NCBI RefSeq assembly: GCF_000428105.1
Contig: NZ_ATZH01000008.1
Span: 124,001 to 188,000 of the forward strand
Origin: Bacteroides pyogenes DSM 20611 = JCM 6294
GTDB taxonomy: Bacteria; Bacteroidota; Bacteroidia; Bacteroidales; Bacteroidaceae
DNA length: 64,000 bases
Reading direction: 5' to 3'
The translations under genes were made by a program, and so were the position numbers. Below the pieces are notes generated by a model. The model saw nothing but the letters and a program-made list of their open reading frames with translations, had not been told where the DNA came from and did no database searches. This document shows, in pieces, positions 43,797 to 52,461 of this stretch. Position 1 is the first letter of the stretch; each line of letters begins with the position of its first letter.

Positions 43797-45461
43797 ATGG
43801 AACAAGGATATCAATTCATCGACTATATCGAACAAAGTATTATCGGCAACTGGGATAGGGACGCCCTGACAGACTATAAAGGAGTCACGTTTCAATATAA
43901 AGATGTAGCCCGAAAGATAGCCAAGTTTCACATCGTGCTGGAGAGTACCGGCATCCGTCCGGGCGACAAGATTGCGGTATGCGGACGCAACAGCGCTAAC
44001 TGGGCTGTAAGCTTCCTCGCCACGATGACCTACGGCGCCGTAATTGTACCGATACTGCACGAGTTTAAAGCCGACAACATACACAACATCGTCAACCACT
44101 CCGAAGCCAAAATACTGCTTGTGGGCGACCAGATCTGGGAGAATCTGAACGAAGACTGCATGCCTTTGCTGGAAGGAATTGTATCGCTTGCCGACTTCTC
44201 TCCTCTGATTCTGCGGAACGAACGGCTGAGTTACGCGCTCGACCACCTGAACGAGATTTACGGGCAACGCTACCCGAAAAACTTCCGGCCGGAACATATC
44301 CGCTACCGGAAAGACCGACCGGAGGAACTGGCTATCATCAATTATACGTCGGGCACTACGGGCTATTCGAAAGGAGTGATGCTGCCCTACCGGAGCATTT
44401 GGTCGAATGTGGCTTATTGCCATGAGATGCGTCGCGTGAATCCGGGCGACCACATCGTCTCCATGCTTCCGCTGGGACATGTGTTCGGCATGGTGTACGA
44501 CTTCCTCTACGGCTTCTCGGCAGGCGCGCACATCTACTTCCTCACCCGCATGCCCTCTCCGAAGATCATCGCACAATCGTTTGCCGAAATCAAGCCGAAG
44601 CTTATCTCGTGCGTGCCGCTCATCGTGGAAAAGATCATCAAGAAAGATATTCTGCCGAAAGTAGACGGCAAGATAGGAAAACTGCTGTTAAAAGTCCCCA
44701 TAGTGAACGACAGGCTCAAAGCATCGGCACGGCAGGCTGCCATGGAGATATTCGGCGGAAACTTCGACGAGATCATCATCGGGGGCGCTCCTTTCAATGG
44801 CGAAGTGGAAATGTTCTTAAAGAAGATAGGCTTCCCCTACACCATCGCCTACGGCATGACGGAGTGCGGACCTATCATCTGTTCGAGCCGGTGGGATATG
44901 CTGAAGACGGCTTCGTGCGGGAAAGCGGCAAGCCGGATGGAGGTGCGCATCGATTCGCCCGACCCGCGCAACCAAGCCGGAGAGATTGTATGCAAGGGCA
45001 TCAACCTGATGCTCGGTTACTATAAGAACCCGGAAGCTACGGCACAAATCATCGATACCGACGGATGGTTGCACACGGGCGACCTCGCCACGATGGACGA
45101 AGAGGGGTACATCACGGTGAGAGGACGCAGCAAGAACCTGCTCCTGACCTCTGCCGGACAGAACATCTACCCCGAAGAGATCGAAAGCAAGCTAAACAAC
45201 CTGCCCTTTGTAGCCGAGTCGCTCGTCGTGTTGCAGCACGACAAACTGATAGCGTTGATCTACCCGGACTTTGAGGATGCTTTTGCCCACGGTCTCCAAC
45301 AGGCGGACATTGAAAAGGCGATAGAGGAAAACCGTGTCGAACTGAACCGCCAACTTCCCGGATACAGCCAGATCGCGAAAGTAAAGATACACTTCGAGGA
45401 GTTTGAGAAAACAGCCAAGAAATCCATCAAACGCTTCATGTATCAGGAAGTAAAAGAATAA
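43797..45461 (+). CDS. AMP-dependent synthetase / long-chain fatty acid-CoA ligase
   Basis: Activates a carboxylic acid as acyl-AMP and passes it to CoA. The 554-residue chain shows the P-loop motif YTSGTTGYSKGVML (about 180), AYGMTECGP (A5), GWLHTGDLATMDEEGYITVRGR (A7/A8 hinge) and a C-terminal KKSIKRFMY with the catalytic Lys. The pattern is of the FadD15-like group common in Bacteroidetes; the chain-length preference is unknown. The promoter box at 43758 rules out the start at 43722; I chose MEQGYQFIDYIEQ at 43797, with 43782 as an alternative. Confidence 0.92.
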   Translation: MEQGYQFIDYIEQSIIGNWDRDALTDYKGVTFQYKDVARKIAKFHIVLESTGIRPGDKIAVCGRNSANWAVSFLATMTYGAVIVPILHEFKADNIHNIVNHSEAKILLVGDQIWENLNEDCMPLLEGIVSLADFSPLILRNERLSYALDHLNEIYGQRYPKNFRPEHIRYRKDRPEELAIINYTSGTTGYSKGVMLPYRSIWSNVAYCHEMRRVNPGDHIVSMLPLGHVFGMVYDFLYGFSAGAHIYFLTRMPSPKIIAQSFAEIKPKLISCVPLIVEKIIKKDILPKVDGKIGKLLLKVPIVNDRLKASARQAAMEIFGGNFDEIIIGGAPFNGEVEMFLKKIGFPYTIAYGMTECGPIICSSRWDMLKTASCGKAASRMEVRIDSPDPRNQAGEIVCKGINLMLGYYKNPEATAQIIDTDGWLHTGDLATMDEEGYITVRGRSKNLLLTSAGQNIYPEEIESKLNNLPFVAESLVVLQHDKLIALIYPDFEDAFAHGLQQADIEKAIEENRVELNRQLPGYSQIAKVKIHFEEFEKTAKKSIKRFMYQEVKE

Positions 45462-45690
45462 AAAACGCTAATGCAACAAGGACATTGAATAAAGTGTCCA
45501 ATATTCAGATAGATTCAAAGGTTCAATCTCAATATTAAGCTATATAGACGAAAAACTCAAAAAATCGATATTATACGGGATAAAAGCTCAGGAAGACGTA
45601 CTTTATTTAAATCTACAAGCAAAACGACAAGGGCCCTCACAAGACAGAAACTTTTTCAGCGGCCTCAATGTCAACAAGCCTTTCCGCTTA
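45462..45690. other. AT-rich intergenic stretch, no gene seen
   Basis: A weak hairpin (GGACA ... TGTCC, about 45479-45500) lies just after the ligase stop and may end its transcript. Nothing else is recognisable before the repeat array at 45690. Confidence 0.45.
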
Positions 45691-45935
45691 TAAGCCCTTA
45701 TCCATCAGCAAATGAAAGGTCAGAAACGGCTCGAGGAGCGCAGGCTTCTTCACCTCGAGACCCTTATCTCTCAGCAAGTGAAAAGGCAGAAACGGCTCGA
45801 CAGGTGCAGGCTTCTTCACTTCGAGACCCTTATCTCTCAGCAAGTGAAAAGGCAGAAACGGCTCGAGGGGCGCAGGCTTCTTCACTTCGAGACCCTTACC
45901 TCTCAGTAAATGAAAGGTCAGAAACGGCTTGCGGC
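45690..45935. repeat. 66-bp tandem array upstream of the thioredoxin gene
   Basis: CAGAAACGGC starts at 45721, 45787, 45853 and 45919, exactly 66 bp apart; the middle units are nearly identical, and diverged units extend to about 45690. Since 66 is divisible by three, repetitive ORFs run through both strands, but none has a leader or a family match. Confidence 0.92.
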
Positions 45936-46024
45936 CAATTTTTCTTCGAAACATTTTCGGGTGCATAGTTGTATTATACAAAGAAATATTTTATTTCTCA
46001 CGACATCTAAAAAAACGAAAATGT

Positions 46025-46387
46025 ATGAAGACTATAGATTTGACCGAAAAGAGTTTTATAGAAAAAGTAGGAGATTATTCGACTTATCCCGACAACTGGC
46101 AATTTAAAGGCGACAAGCCTTGCATCGTCGACTTCCATGCCCCTTGGTGCGTATATTGCAAGAATCTGGATCCGATTCTGGAACAATTGGCCGACGAATA
46201 TAACGGAAAAATAGACATCTACAAAGTGGATATCGACCAAGAACCGAAACTGGAAAAGGCATTCAACATCCGCACCGTACCTAATTTGCTGCTTTGCAAC
46301 ATGGATGGAAAGACGATGATGAAACTCGGCACGTTAAATAAGACCCAACTGAAAGAGCTGATCGAGCAAACGTTCTTTACTCGTTGA
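46025..46387 (+). CDS. Thioredoxin-fold protein with a CVYC active site
   Basis: A small (120 residues) cytosolic thioredoxin with the active site APWCVYCK (about residue 40), cis-Pro in RTVPNLLL and the usual IVDFHAPWC strand. Canonical thioredoxins have CGPC; CVYC suggests a different redox potential or partner, closer to thioredoxin-like reductases. I use MKTIDLTEKSFI at 46025; the frame is open 32 codons upstream, but that part overlaps the repeat-rich gap. Monocistronic, ended by the hairpin at 46510. Confidence 0.9.
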   Translation: MKTIDLTEKSFIEKVGDYSTYPDNWQFKGDKPCIVDFHAPWCVYCKNLDPILEQLADEYNGKIDIYKVDIDQEPKLEKAFNIRTVPNLLLCNMDGKTMMKLGTLNKTQLKELIEQTFFTR

Positions 46388-46509
46388 GCCGCAAAAAGAA
46401 TAATATGTCCGAAAGCGAAAAACACGGGAAATCGTTCGACTACGCCTAAGGTCTCCTCACCCGACACCGTAAGTAAGCTGATAACATGTCTATAAAGAAT
46501 GCATAAAAA

Positions 46510-46554
46510 CAAAAAGCCGTCGCAGCGGATGATTTCAAGCTGCGACGGCTTTTA
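46510..46554. terminator. Strong bidirectional terminator after the thioredoxin gene
   Basis: AAAAGCCGTCGCAGC and GCTGCGACGGCTTTT form a perfect 15-bp stem with A/T runs on both sides. It can also stop the tRNA transcript coming from the right. Confidence 0.9.
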
Positions 46555-46644
46555 ATGTTCTAATAAAGAAGCAATAAAAAAACAAATTGCCGATGAAACT
46601 ACCTGCAATTTGTTTCGATCGCCCTCAAATCTTCTTCTCTTCTG

Positions 46645-46717
46645 AGCGGAAAACGAGACTCGAACTCGCGACCCTAACCTTGGCAAGGTTATGCTCTACC
46701 AACTGAGCTATTTCCGC
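46645..46717 (-). tRNA. tRNA-Gly (GCC)
   Basis: 73-nt cloverleaf on the minus strand: GCGGAAA acceptor, D-arm AGCTCAGTTGGTAGAGC, anticodon loop TTGCCAA, T-loop TTCGAGT. CCA is not encoded. Last gene of a six-tRNA cluster. Confidence 0.95.
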
Positions 46718-46787
46718 AACAAAAAAACCTTTAAATCATTGCAAAGATATGAACTATTGAACTCCCGCGACATCACTGCCGCACTTG

Positions 46788-46869
46788 TGCCCAGAACAGG
46801 ACTCGAACCTGCATGCCTCTCGACACACGCACCTGAAACGTGCGCGTCTACCAATTCCGCCACCTGGGC
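46788..46869 (-). tRNA. tRNA-Leu (CAG)
   Basis: 82-nt class II tRNA: GCCCAGG acceptor, D-arm GCGGAATTGGTAGACGC, anticodon loop TTCAGGT with CAG, long variable arm, T-loop TTCGAGT. Confidence 0.93.
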
Positions 46870-46901
46870 AAGTGATTCATTCAAAAACTCAAAGAAGTTG
46901 G

Positions 46902-46974
46902 AGCGGAAAACGAGACTCGAACTCGCGACCCTAACCTTGGCAAGGTTATGCTCTACCAACTGAGCTATTTCCGC
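46902..46974 (-). tRNA. tRNA-Gly (GCC)
   Basis: Same sequence as the tRNA-Gly genes at 46645 and 47218; anticodon loop TTGCCAA. Confidence 0.95.
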
Positions 46975-46992
46975 ATACACCTTAATTTGTTG

Positions 46993-47076
46993 TGAAGAGA
47001 AGGAGACTCGAACTCCCACGACATTGCTGTCACTACCCCCTCAAAGTAGCGCGTCTACCAATTCCGCCACCTCTCC
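46993..47076 (-). tRNA. tRNA-Leu (GAG)
   Basis: 84-nt class II tRNA: acceptor GGAGAGG pairs with TCTCTTC (one G-T at each of two positions), anticodon loop TTGAGGG with GAG, long variable arm, T-loop TTCGAGT. Confidence 0.93.
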
Positions 47077-47102
47077 ATTATGCAATTAAAGCTCAATCTT
47101 TG

Positions 47103-47184
47103 TGCCCAGAACAGGACTCGAACCTGCATGCCTCTCGACACACGCACCTGAAACGTGCGCGTCTACCAATTCCGCCACCTGGGC
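47103..47184 (-). tRNA. tRNA-Leu (CAG)
   Basis: Identical to the tRNA-Leu at 46788 over its whole length; anticodon CAG. Confidence 0.93.
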
Positions 47185-47217
47185 AAAAGATTTATTCCAA
47201 TATATCAAAGATGTTGG

Positions 47218-47290
47218 AGCGGAAAACGAGACTCGAACTCGCGACCCTAACCTTGGCAAGGTTATGCTCTACCAACTGAGCTATTTCCGC
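47218..47290 (-). tRNA. tRNA-Gly (GCC), first gene of the cluster
   Basis: Third identical tRNA-Gly(GCC). It is the promoter-proximal gene; the TACCTTTG box lies 12 bp upstream. Confidence 0.95.
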
Positions 47291-47301
47291 ATTTGCGGTT
47301 G

Positions 47302-47309
47302 CAAAGGTA
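47302..47309 (-). promoter_or_regulatory. tRNA cluster promoter, -7 box TACCTTTG
   Basis: TAnnTTTG match on the minus strand, 12 bp before the first tRNA. All six tRNAs probably come from this one transcript. Confidence 0.7.
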
Positions 47310-47400
47310 GCCATTTTCTGTAAATTTGCAAACATTCCATCATCTTTTTTACAAGATTCTAACAGCAGCCTGAGCACCGTAAAAACAATTGTTTTGATAA

Positions 47401-48540
47401 TCAACTCATTCTGTCGCGATAGTCTTCATAAGAAAAACGTTTGTATATCTGTGCCTTTCCTTCTTTCGTCCATAAAGCGATGGCAGGATGATGGATACCG
47501 TTGAACATTGTGGTTTTCACCATCGTATAGTGAATCATGTCTTCGAATATGATGCGTTCGCCCGTTTGCAGTTCGTGGTCGAAACTCCAAAATCCCATAT
47601 AGTCGCCGCTCAGACAGGAGTTGCCTCCCAAGCGGTAGATGTATTTTCCTTCATTTCCCGCCTCGGCTCCGCGCACTGCCGGCTGATAGGGCATTTCGAG
47701 GCAGTCGGGCATGTGGCAGGTAAAGCTCACATTCAGAATAGCCGTTTTAATGCCTCGATTTTCTACAATATCCACCACTTCGGACGTCAGCACTCCCGTT
47801 TGCCAGGTAAAGGCTGAGCCGGGTTCAAGGATAATCCGCAGATGAGGATAGCGCGACTTCAACTCTTTCAGCAGACGGATCAAATGCTCTGTGTCGTAGT
47901 CTTTGCGGGTCATCAGATGTCCTCCTCCCAGATTCAGCCATTTTATCTGAGGGAACCAACGGGAGAACTTTTTCTCCAGGTGATGCAAGGTGCGCTCCAG
48001 TTCAAAAGACGAGGATTCGCAGTGGCAATGGCAATGAAACCCTTCTATGCCATGCGGCAATACGTCGGGCAACAGGTCGGCAGTTATCCCGAAGCGGGTT
48101 CCGGGCGCACAGGGATTATAAAGCTCCGTCTCCACCTCCGAGTACTCCGGATTCACGCGAATGCCGCAGGAGATACGGTTGCCATCGGCCTCTATCATCG
48201 GGTAGAAACGCCGGAACTGACCGGGAGAGTTGAAAGTGATGTGGCTGCTGCAACGCATAATATCGGGGAAATCCTCCTCCGTATACGCAGGCGAATAGGT
48301 ATGCGCCTTGCTTCCGAACTCCTCGAAAGCCAAACTGGCCTCGTATACGGAGCTTGCGGTAGAATGGTCTACATATTCGCGGAATATGGGGAAAGAGCGC
48401 CACATGGCAAATGACTTGAAAGCAAGAATAATCTCTACCCCCGCACGGTCGGCAACGCTTTTTATCAAACTCAAATTTCTTCTCAGAAGCTCCTCCTCCA
48501 TGATGTAGCAAGGGGAAGGAAATTGTGTAAAATCTATCAT
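47401..48540 (-). CDS. nspC: Carboxynorspermidine/carboxyspermidine decarboxylase
   Basis: A PLP enzyme that removes CO2 from carboxy(nor)spermidine in the alternative polyamine pathway that Bacteroidetes use to make spermidine. The 379 residues open MIDFTQFPSPCYIMEEELL. PLP-Lys lies in ILAFKSFAMW (about 41), CHCHCE and GGGHLMTRKDYD bind cofactor phosphate, and GGNSCLSGDYMGFW carries the substrate Cys/Asp. The frame extends 14 codons upstream, but the -7 box at 48605 and family alignment favour 48540. Monocistronic here; the partner carboxyspermidine dehydrogenase is not in the window. Confidence 0.94.
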   Translation of the reverse strand: MIDFTQFPSPCYIMEEELLRRNLSLIKSVADRAGVEIILAFKSFAMWRSFPIFREYVDHSTASSVYEASLAFEEFGSKAHTYSPAYTEEDFPDIMRCSSHITFNSPGQFRRFYPMIEADGNRISCGIRVNPEYSEVETELYNPCAPGTRFGITADLLPDVLPHGIEGFHCHCHCESSSFELERTLHHLEKKFSRWFPQIKWLNLGGGHLMTRKDYDTEHLIRLLKELKSRYPHLRIILEPGSAFTWQTGVLTSEVVDIVENRGIKTAILNVSFTCHMPDCLEMPYQPAVRGAEAGNEGKYIYRLGGNSCLSGDYMGFWSFDHELQTGERIIFEDMIHYTMVKTTMFNGIHHPAIALWTKEGKAQIYKRFSYEDYRDRMS

Positions 48541-48604
48541 AATTATATCGGTAAGATGATTGTGATTCAAATTCACAGTCACTTTATCTGCATGAATTGA
48601 GTTG

Positions 48605-48612
48605 CAAACTTA
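48605..48612 (-). promoter_or_regulatory. nspC promoter, -7 box TAAGTTTG
   Basis: TAnnTTTG match on the minus strand, 65 bp upstream of the chosen nspC start. Confidence 0.55.
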
Positions 48613-48659
48613 CAATAAAAAGTAAAACTTTTGTTCCAAAACCCGAAATTAATTTGCCC

Positions 48660-49060
48660 GGGTCCGAGAGTTTGTTAACCTGAGTCCGAGTTGCCTGATG
48701 ATACGCTGAAACCGAAAGTCGGTGATGTCCGAAAGTTTGTTCGGCCCGAGAATCATCAGTAACTCCCGGCAACTATAAATATGAGTCCGGGAATCAGATA
48801 GTTTGGTCGAACCACGCCGCTATTGCTTTTCCCGCAAACTACGGGCACGACACGGACAACATTGTAAGCCCCTTCACCTTTGCGCCGGACAATATTCCCA
48901 CCGCACAGGAATAGAGCGTTCACCGCAGGAAAACTACTTTAGCATTACCGCTGCGAACCTTTCCCGCAAACTGCGAGCACGACACGGACAACATTGTAAG
49001 CCCTTTCAGCTTTGCGCCGGACAATATTCCCACCGCACAGGAATATAGCGTTCACCGTCC
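48660..49060. repeat. Intergenic repeats: degenerate GTCCGAGAGTTTGTT words and a 132-bp duplication
   Basis: From 48660 to 48800 words such as GTCCGAGAGTTTGTT and GTCCGAAAGTTTGTT recur. Then a ~110-bp block starting CCCGCAAACT at 48831 is repeated at 48963, a shift of exactly 132 bp (2 x 66), with only a few differences. No gene is supported in the 658-bp gap. Confidence 0.85.
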
Positions 49061-49099
49061 GAACATCTGCGCAGACACAGCCGAACTCCTATCAGCGAC

Positions 49100-49210
49100 A
49101 ACAGGCAGGCTGACGTCGATGTTCGTTCGCGGTGTAAATGCGAAAACAGATGTAAATGTCAGCGGCAACAGATGCAAATGTCAGCACCAACAGCCAGGCT
49201 AACGTCCCCG
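49100..49210. repeat. 22-bp repeats reaching into the 3' end of the lipoprotein gene
   Basis: AACAGATGTAAATGTCAGC-type units start at 49145, 49167 and 49189, spaced 22 bp; the third contains the lipoprotein stop codon. An additional unit at 49100 (AACAGGCAGGCTGACGTC) closely resembles the gene-end unit AACAGCCAGGCTAACGTC. Confidence 0.8.
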
Positions 49211-49870
49211 TGTAGGCAACGAAAATTCCTGAATGTCATAGATCTTTCCATCCTCTTGCGCTACGGCCACACGGAATAACACTTCTCCGTCTTTCAGTTT
49301 TTTCCCGGCATAAACGGTAGCCGTGTACTTAATGCCTTCGCCCGGAAGAATCTCTTCGATCATCACGGTAGAGGAAATGCCGATGTATCTGACTTTACCT
49401 ACCGTTTCCACCACCGGAACGATGTTGTATACGGGGCGATCCCCTTCGTTCATCACCTCAAAGATAATCTTACAGTTCTCACCGGCATCGATCACATGAT
49501 TCCGATTGTCGTCGATAAAGCGAAGCTTGCGCAGTTTTAAATGCGAAACGGCATGTTGTGCCGAAGGGTATCGTTCCACAACCTCAGGGGTATACCCCCT
49601 CTCCTCTATCCTGTCTTCTTTAGGAGCGGTCATCACATGCCCGATGGCGGCTCCCGCAACCGTACCCACAATCGTTCCGATGGCCGAACCGCGATATCCG
49701 CCTCTCCAGCCTCCTTCGCTTTCTCCGATAATTCCGCCCACGGCACCGCCGATGTTTCCTCCGATAGAGGCTCCCACACCGATAGCAGCAGGATTACACA
49801 TACGGCCGGACGCGCATCCGCTCAATAAAAGAGCGGCCAATAAAATGGATGTCAATTGTCTGTTCATCAT
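49199..49870 (-). CDS. Glycine-zipper outer-membrane lipoprotein
   Basis: A 223-residue envelope lipoprotein with lipobox LLSGC near residue 19. A glycine-zipper stretch (GASIGGNIGGAVGGIIGE and GTIVGTVAGAAIGH, about 32-82) probably inserts in or associates with the membrane. A C-terminal domain (about 110-220; IDAGENCKIIFEVMNEGDRPVYNIVP) resembles CARDB/DUF11-like beta-sandwich adhesion domains. The exact role is unknown. It starts 20 bp after the pcrA stop on the same strand, so it is probably the second gene of that transcript. Confidence 0.82.
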   Translation of the reverse strand: MMNRQLTSILLAALLLSGCASGRMCNPAAIGVGASIGGNIGGAVGGIIGESEGGWRGGYRGSAIGTIVGTVAGAAIGHVMTAPKEDRIEERGYTPEVVERYPSAQHAVSHLKLRKLRFIDDNRNHVIDAGENCKIIFEVMNEGDRPVYNIVPVVETVGKVRYIGISSTVMIEEILPGEGIKYTATVYAGKKLKDGEVLFRVAVAQEDGKIYDIQEFSLPTRGR

Positions 49871-49890
49871 ATTCGTCGTTTTAATTTAAT

Positions 49891-52233
49891 TCATTCGATT
49901 ACTTTAAAGCGTGCAAAACGCAGCAACAGCTGTTTCTCGCCTACATTTTCGAAACGGATGGTGGCCTTTGCGTTATCGCCGCTTCCCTCTACTTTCAGCA
50001 CATCTCCCGAACCGAAACGTTCGTGCTCTATCCTCTGCCCCGCCCGCAATCCATACATGTTTGCCGGAGCCCCTTCCATCCCCGATGTGCCTTGCTCCAT
50101 TCCTGCGCCCTGCAATCCATGCATGGCTGCCGGAGCTTGCGAAGCGGGAGAACGGTCGGCAAGCGCGACGGTCACCTTCTTCAGTTTTCTCGGAAGCTCG
50201 GAGCCTGCAACCTCCTCTCGGTGATACAACCGTTCGGGCTGCCGGCTTACGGAATGAGCGGAGGAGAGTTTAAGGTAGCGGGTGTCTATATCGCGGAGGA
50301 AACGGCTGGGAGTTCCGAATTCCATCTTTCCGTACCGGAAACGGGTTTTCGAGAAAGACAAGAAGCAATGCTCCTCGGCACGGGTGATGGCGACATAGAA
50401 CAGCCGGCGCTCTTCTTCCAGCGCACGGGGAGAATCTCCCGCCATACCGCTCGGGAACAGGTTTTCTTCCAGCCCCACCACGAACACATTCTTGAACTCC
50501 AATCCCTTGGCGGAATGAACCGTCATCAGCGTTACTTTCTCCCCCTCATCCGTTTCGTCCGTGTCCAAGTCGGAGAACAGCGACACTTCAGACAAGAAAT
50601 CGATCAGGGAGATATTCGGGTCGCCCTCTTCCTGCCGCAAGGCGCAAAAGTCATTCATCCCGTTTGCCAGCTCCTGAATGTTTTCCTGACGGCTCAGGTT
50701 CTCGGGCGACGAGTCCTGATACAGCTCGTTCATGATGCCCGACCGTCGAATGATATCCGTTCCTGCCTCGTAAGCGTTCTTCTCGGATTGATCGGCGATA
50801 AAGCTCTCTATCAGCTCGCGGAAGCCTTGCAGCTTGGCATGCGTACCTTTGTGAATTTCGAGCCCGTATGCCAGCGGCTCGCACACAACCTGCCACAGGC
50901 TCACCCCATGAGCCGTGGCGGCCGATATGATTTTTCCCACGGTAGTCTCGCCGATTCCGCGCGCAGGGTAGTTGACCACCCGCTTAAACGCCTCCTCATC
51001 GTCGGGGTTCACCACCAGACGGAAGTAAGCTATCACATCCTTTATCTCTTTGCGCTGGTAGAAAGAGAGTCCCCCGTAGATCTTATACGGTATGCCGCGC
51101 TTCCTCAACGCCTCTTCAAAGATACGGCTCTGGGCATTCGTGCGATACAATACGGCATAATCACCGTATCCGTACGCATACTCGCGGCGCAGACCGGCTA
51201 TTTTGTTCACCACGATCTCCCCTTCTTCCACATCGCTGTATGCCTGAAACACGCCTATGGGTTCTCCCTTGTCTTTTTCGGAGAATACGGCTTTCGGTAT
51301 CCGCCGCTCGTTCTTCTCGATCAGGCTGTTGGCAGCGCTCACGATCGTCTGTGTGGAACGGTAGTTCTGCTCCAGCTTAAAGACTTTGGTTTCGGGATAT
51401 ATCTTCGTGAAATAAAGAATATTATCGATGTCCGCGCCACGGAAAGAGTAGATGCTCTGGGCATCGTCGCCCACAACGCAAACCCGGCGGTTCGCCTCGG
51501 TAAGTTGCAGCACGATGGTATGCTGGGCGTAATTCGTGTCCTGATACTCGTCTACCAAGACATAACGGAACTGCTCGCGATAGCGTGCCAACACCTCCGG
51601 AAAGTCGCGGAACAGCATGTATGTGTACACCAGCAAGTCGTCGAAATCCATAGCCCCCGACTGTCGGCAACGCTCCCAGTACATCCTATATATATCGCGT
51701 ATTGCCGGAACCCTCGCCGCCCTGTCCGCTTCGTAAGCTTCCCTGTTGGCGGCATATCCCGCCGGAAGCACCAGATGATTCTTCGCGTTCGATATGCGCG
51801 CCTGCACAAGCCCGGGCTTGTACACCTTCTCATCCAGCCCCATCTCCTTGATAACAGACCGCAGGAGGCTTTTGGTGTCGGCAGCGTCATAGATGGTAAA
51901 CCGCGAAGTGAACCCGATATGCTGCGCTTCCGCACGCAGGATGCGCGAAAAGATGGAGTGGAACGTGCCCATCCACAGGTAGCGCGCCTTTTCGGCACCT
52001 ACCCTTCGGGCGATACGCTCTTTCATTTCGCGCGCGGCCTTGTTGGTGAAAGTCAGCGCGAGTATATTCCACGGCTGATACCCTTCCTCCAGCAGGTAAG
52101 CAATCTTATACGTCAGCACGCGCGTTTTTCCCGAACCGGCGCCGGCTATCACCAGCGAGGGACCGTCGTTATAAACCACCGCAGCGTATTGGCCATCATT
52201 CAATTCGTCTCTATATTTGGTATCCATGCTCAT
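49891..52233 (-). CDS. pcrA: UvrD/PcrA-type ATP-dependent DNA helicase
   Basis: A 3'-5' superfamily 1A helicase for repair and replication-fork maintenance. In 780 residues: Walker A VIAGAGSGKTRVLTYK (about 30), motif II VDEYQDTNYAQ, motif III GDDAQSIYSFRGAD, motif IV LEQNYRSTQ, motif V LMTVHSAKGLEF and motif VI YVAITRAEE. The C-terminal Tudor-like RNA-polymerase-binding domain (QRIEHERFGSGDVLKVEG, about 730-780) is present. The linker before it contains a 66-bp in-frame duplication (GCAATCCAT at 50046 and 50112; APAAMHGLQGAG and APANMYGLRAG). -7 box TATTTTTG lies ~65 bp upstream. Confidence 0.96.
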   Translation of the reverse strand: MSMDTKYRDELNDGQYAAVVYNDGPSLVIAGAGSGKTRVLTYKIAYLLEEGYQPWNILALTFTNKAAREMKERIARRVGAEKARYLWMGTFHSIFSRILRAEAQHIGFTSRFTIYDAADTKSLLRSVIKEMGLDEKVYKPGLVQARISNAKNHLVLPAGYAANREAYEADRAARVPAIRDIYRMYWERCRQSGAMDFDDLLVYTYMLFRDFPEVLARYREQFRYVLVDEYQDTNYAQHTIVLQLTEANRRVCVVGDDAQSIYSFRGADIDNILYFTKIYPETKVFKLEQNYRSTQTIVSAANSLIEKNERRIPKAVFSEKDKGEPIGVFQAYSDVEEGEIVVNKIAGLRREYAYGYGDYAVLYRTNAQSRIFEEALRKRGIPYKIYGGLSFYQRKEIKDVIAYFRLVVNPDDEEAFKRVVNYPARGIGETTVGKIISAATAHGVSLWQVVCEPLAYGLEIHKGTHAKLQGFRELIESFIADQSEKNAYEAGTDIIRRSGIMNELYQDSSPENLSRQENIQELANGMNDFCALRQEEGDPNISLIDFLSEVSLFSDLDTDETDEGEKVTLMTVHSAKGLEFKNVFVVGLEENLFPSGMAGDSPRALEEERRLFYVAITRAEEHCFLSFSKTRFRYGKMEFGTPSRFLRDIDTRYLKLSSAHSVSRQPERLYHREEVAGSELPRKLKKVTVALADRSPASQAPAAMHGLQGAGMEQGTSGMEGAPANMYGLRAGQRIEHERFGSGDVLKVEGSGDNAKATIRFENVGEKQLLLRFARFKVIE

Positions 52234-52298
52234 TGTCCTAAAATCGTCCCGACGGATCCGCTCCGTATGGGCGCATTGCCACGAAGAATCCGACAGGA

Positions 52299-52306
52299 CA
52301 AAAATA
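52299..52306 (-). promoter_or_regulatory. pcrA promoter, -7 box TATTTTTG
   Basis: TAnnTTTG match on the minus strand, about 66 bp upstream of the pcrA start. Confidence 0.55.
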
Positions 52307-52461
52307 AACTATTATTGCGAGAATAAAGGGGTTTTGTATTATTTTAAGGTTGCCTTTCACAAACGGGGATGAACAATTCGGGCAAGAACACCGTTACTAT
52401 AATATATCAATAAAAACGGAGAATTATGAACACTATATTAATTTCTTTAATAATGATAACT

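Noticed and set aside
45712..45909. Small repetitive ORF encoding QKRLEERRLLHLETLISQ-type repeats
   Set aside because: Frames stay open only because the repeat length is 66 bp; similar frames exist on both strands and there is no start signal or similarity.
47382..47395. AAAACAATTGTTTT palindrome as nspC terminator
   Set aside because: The stem has almost no GC and would be too weak; no firm terminator was identified for nspC.
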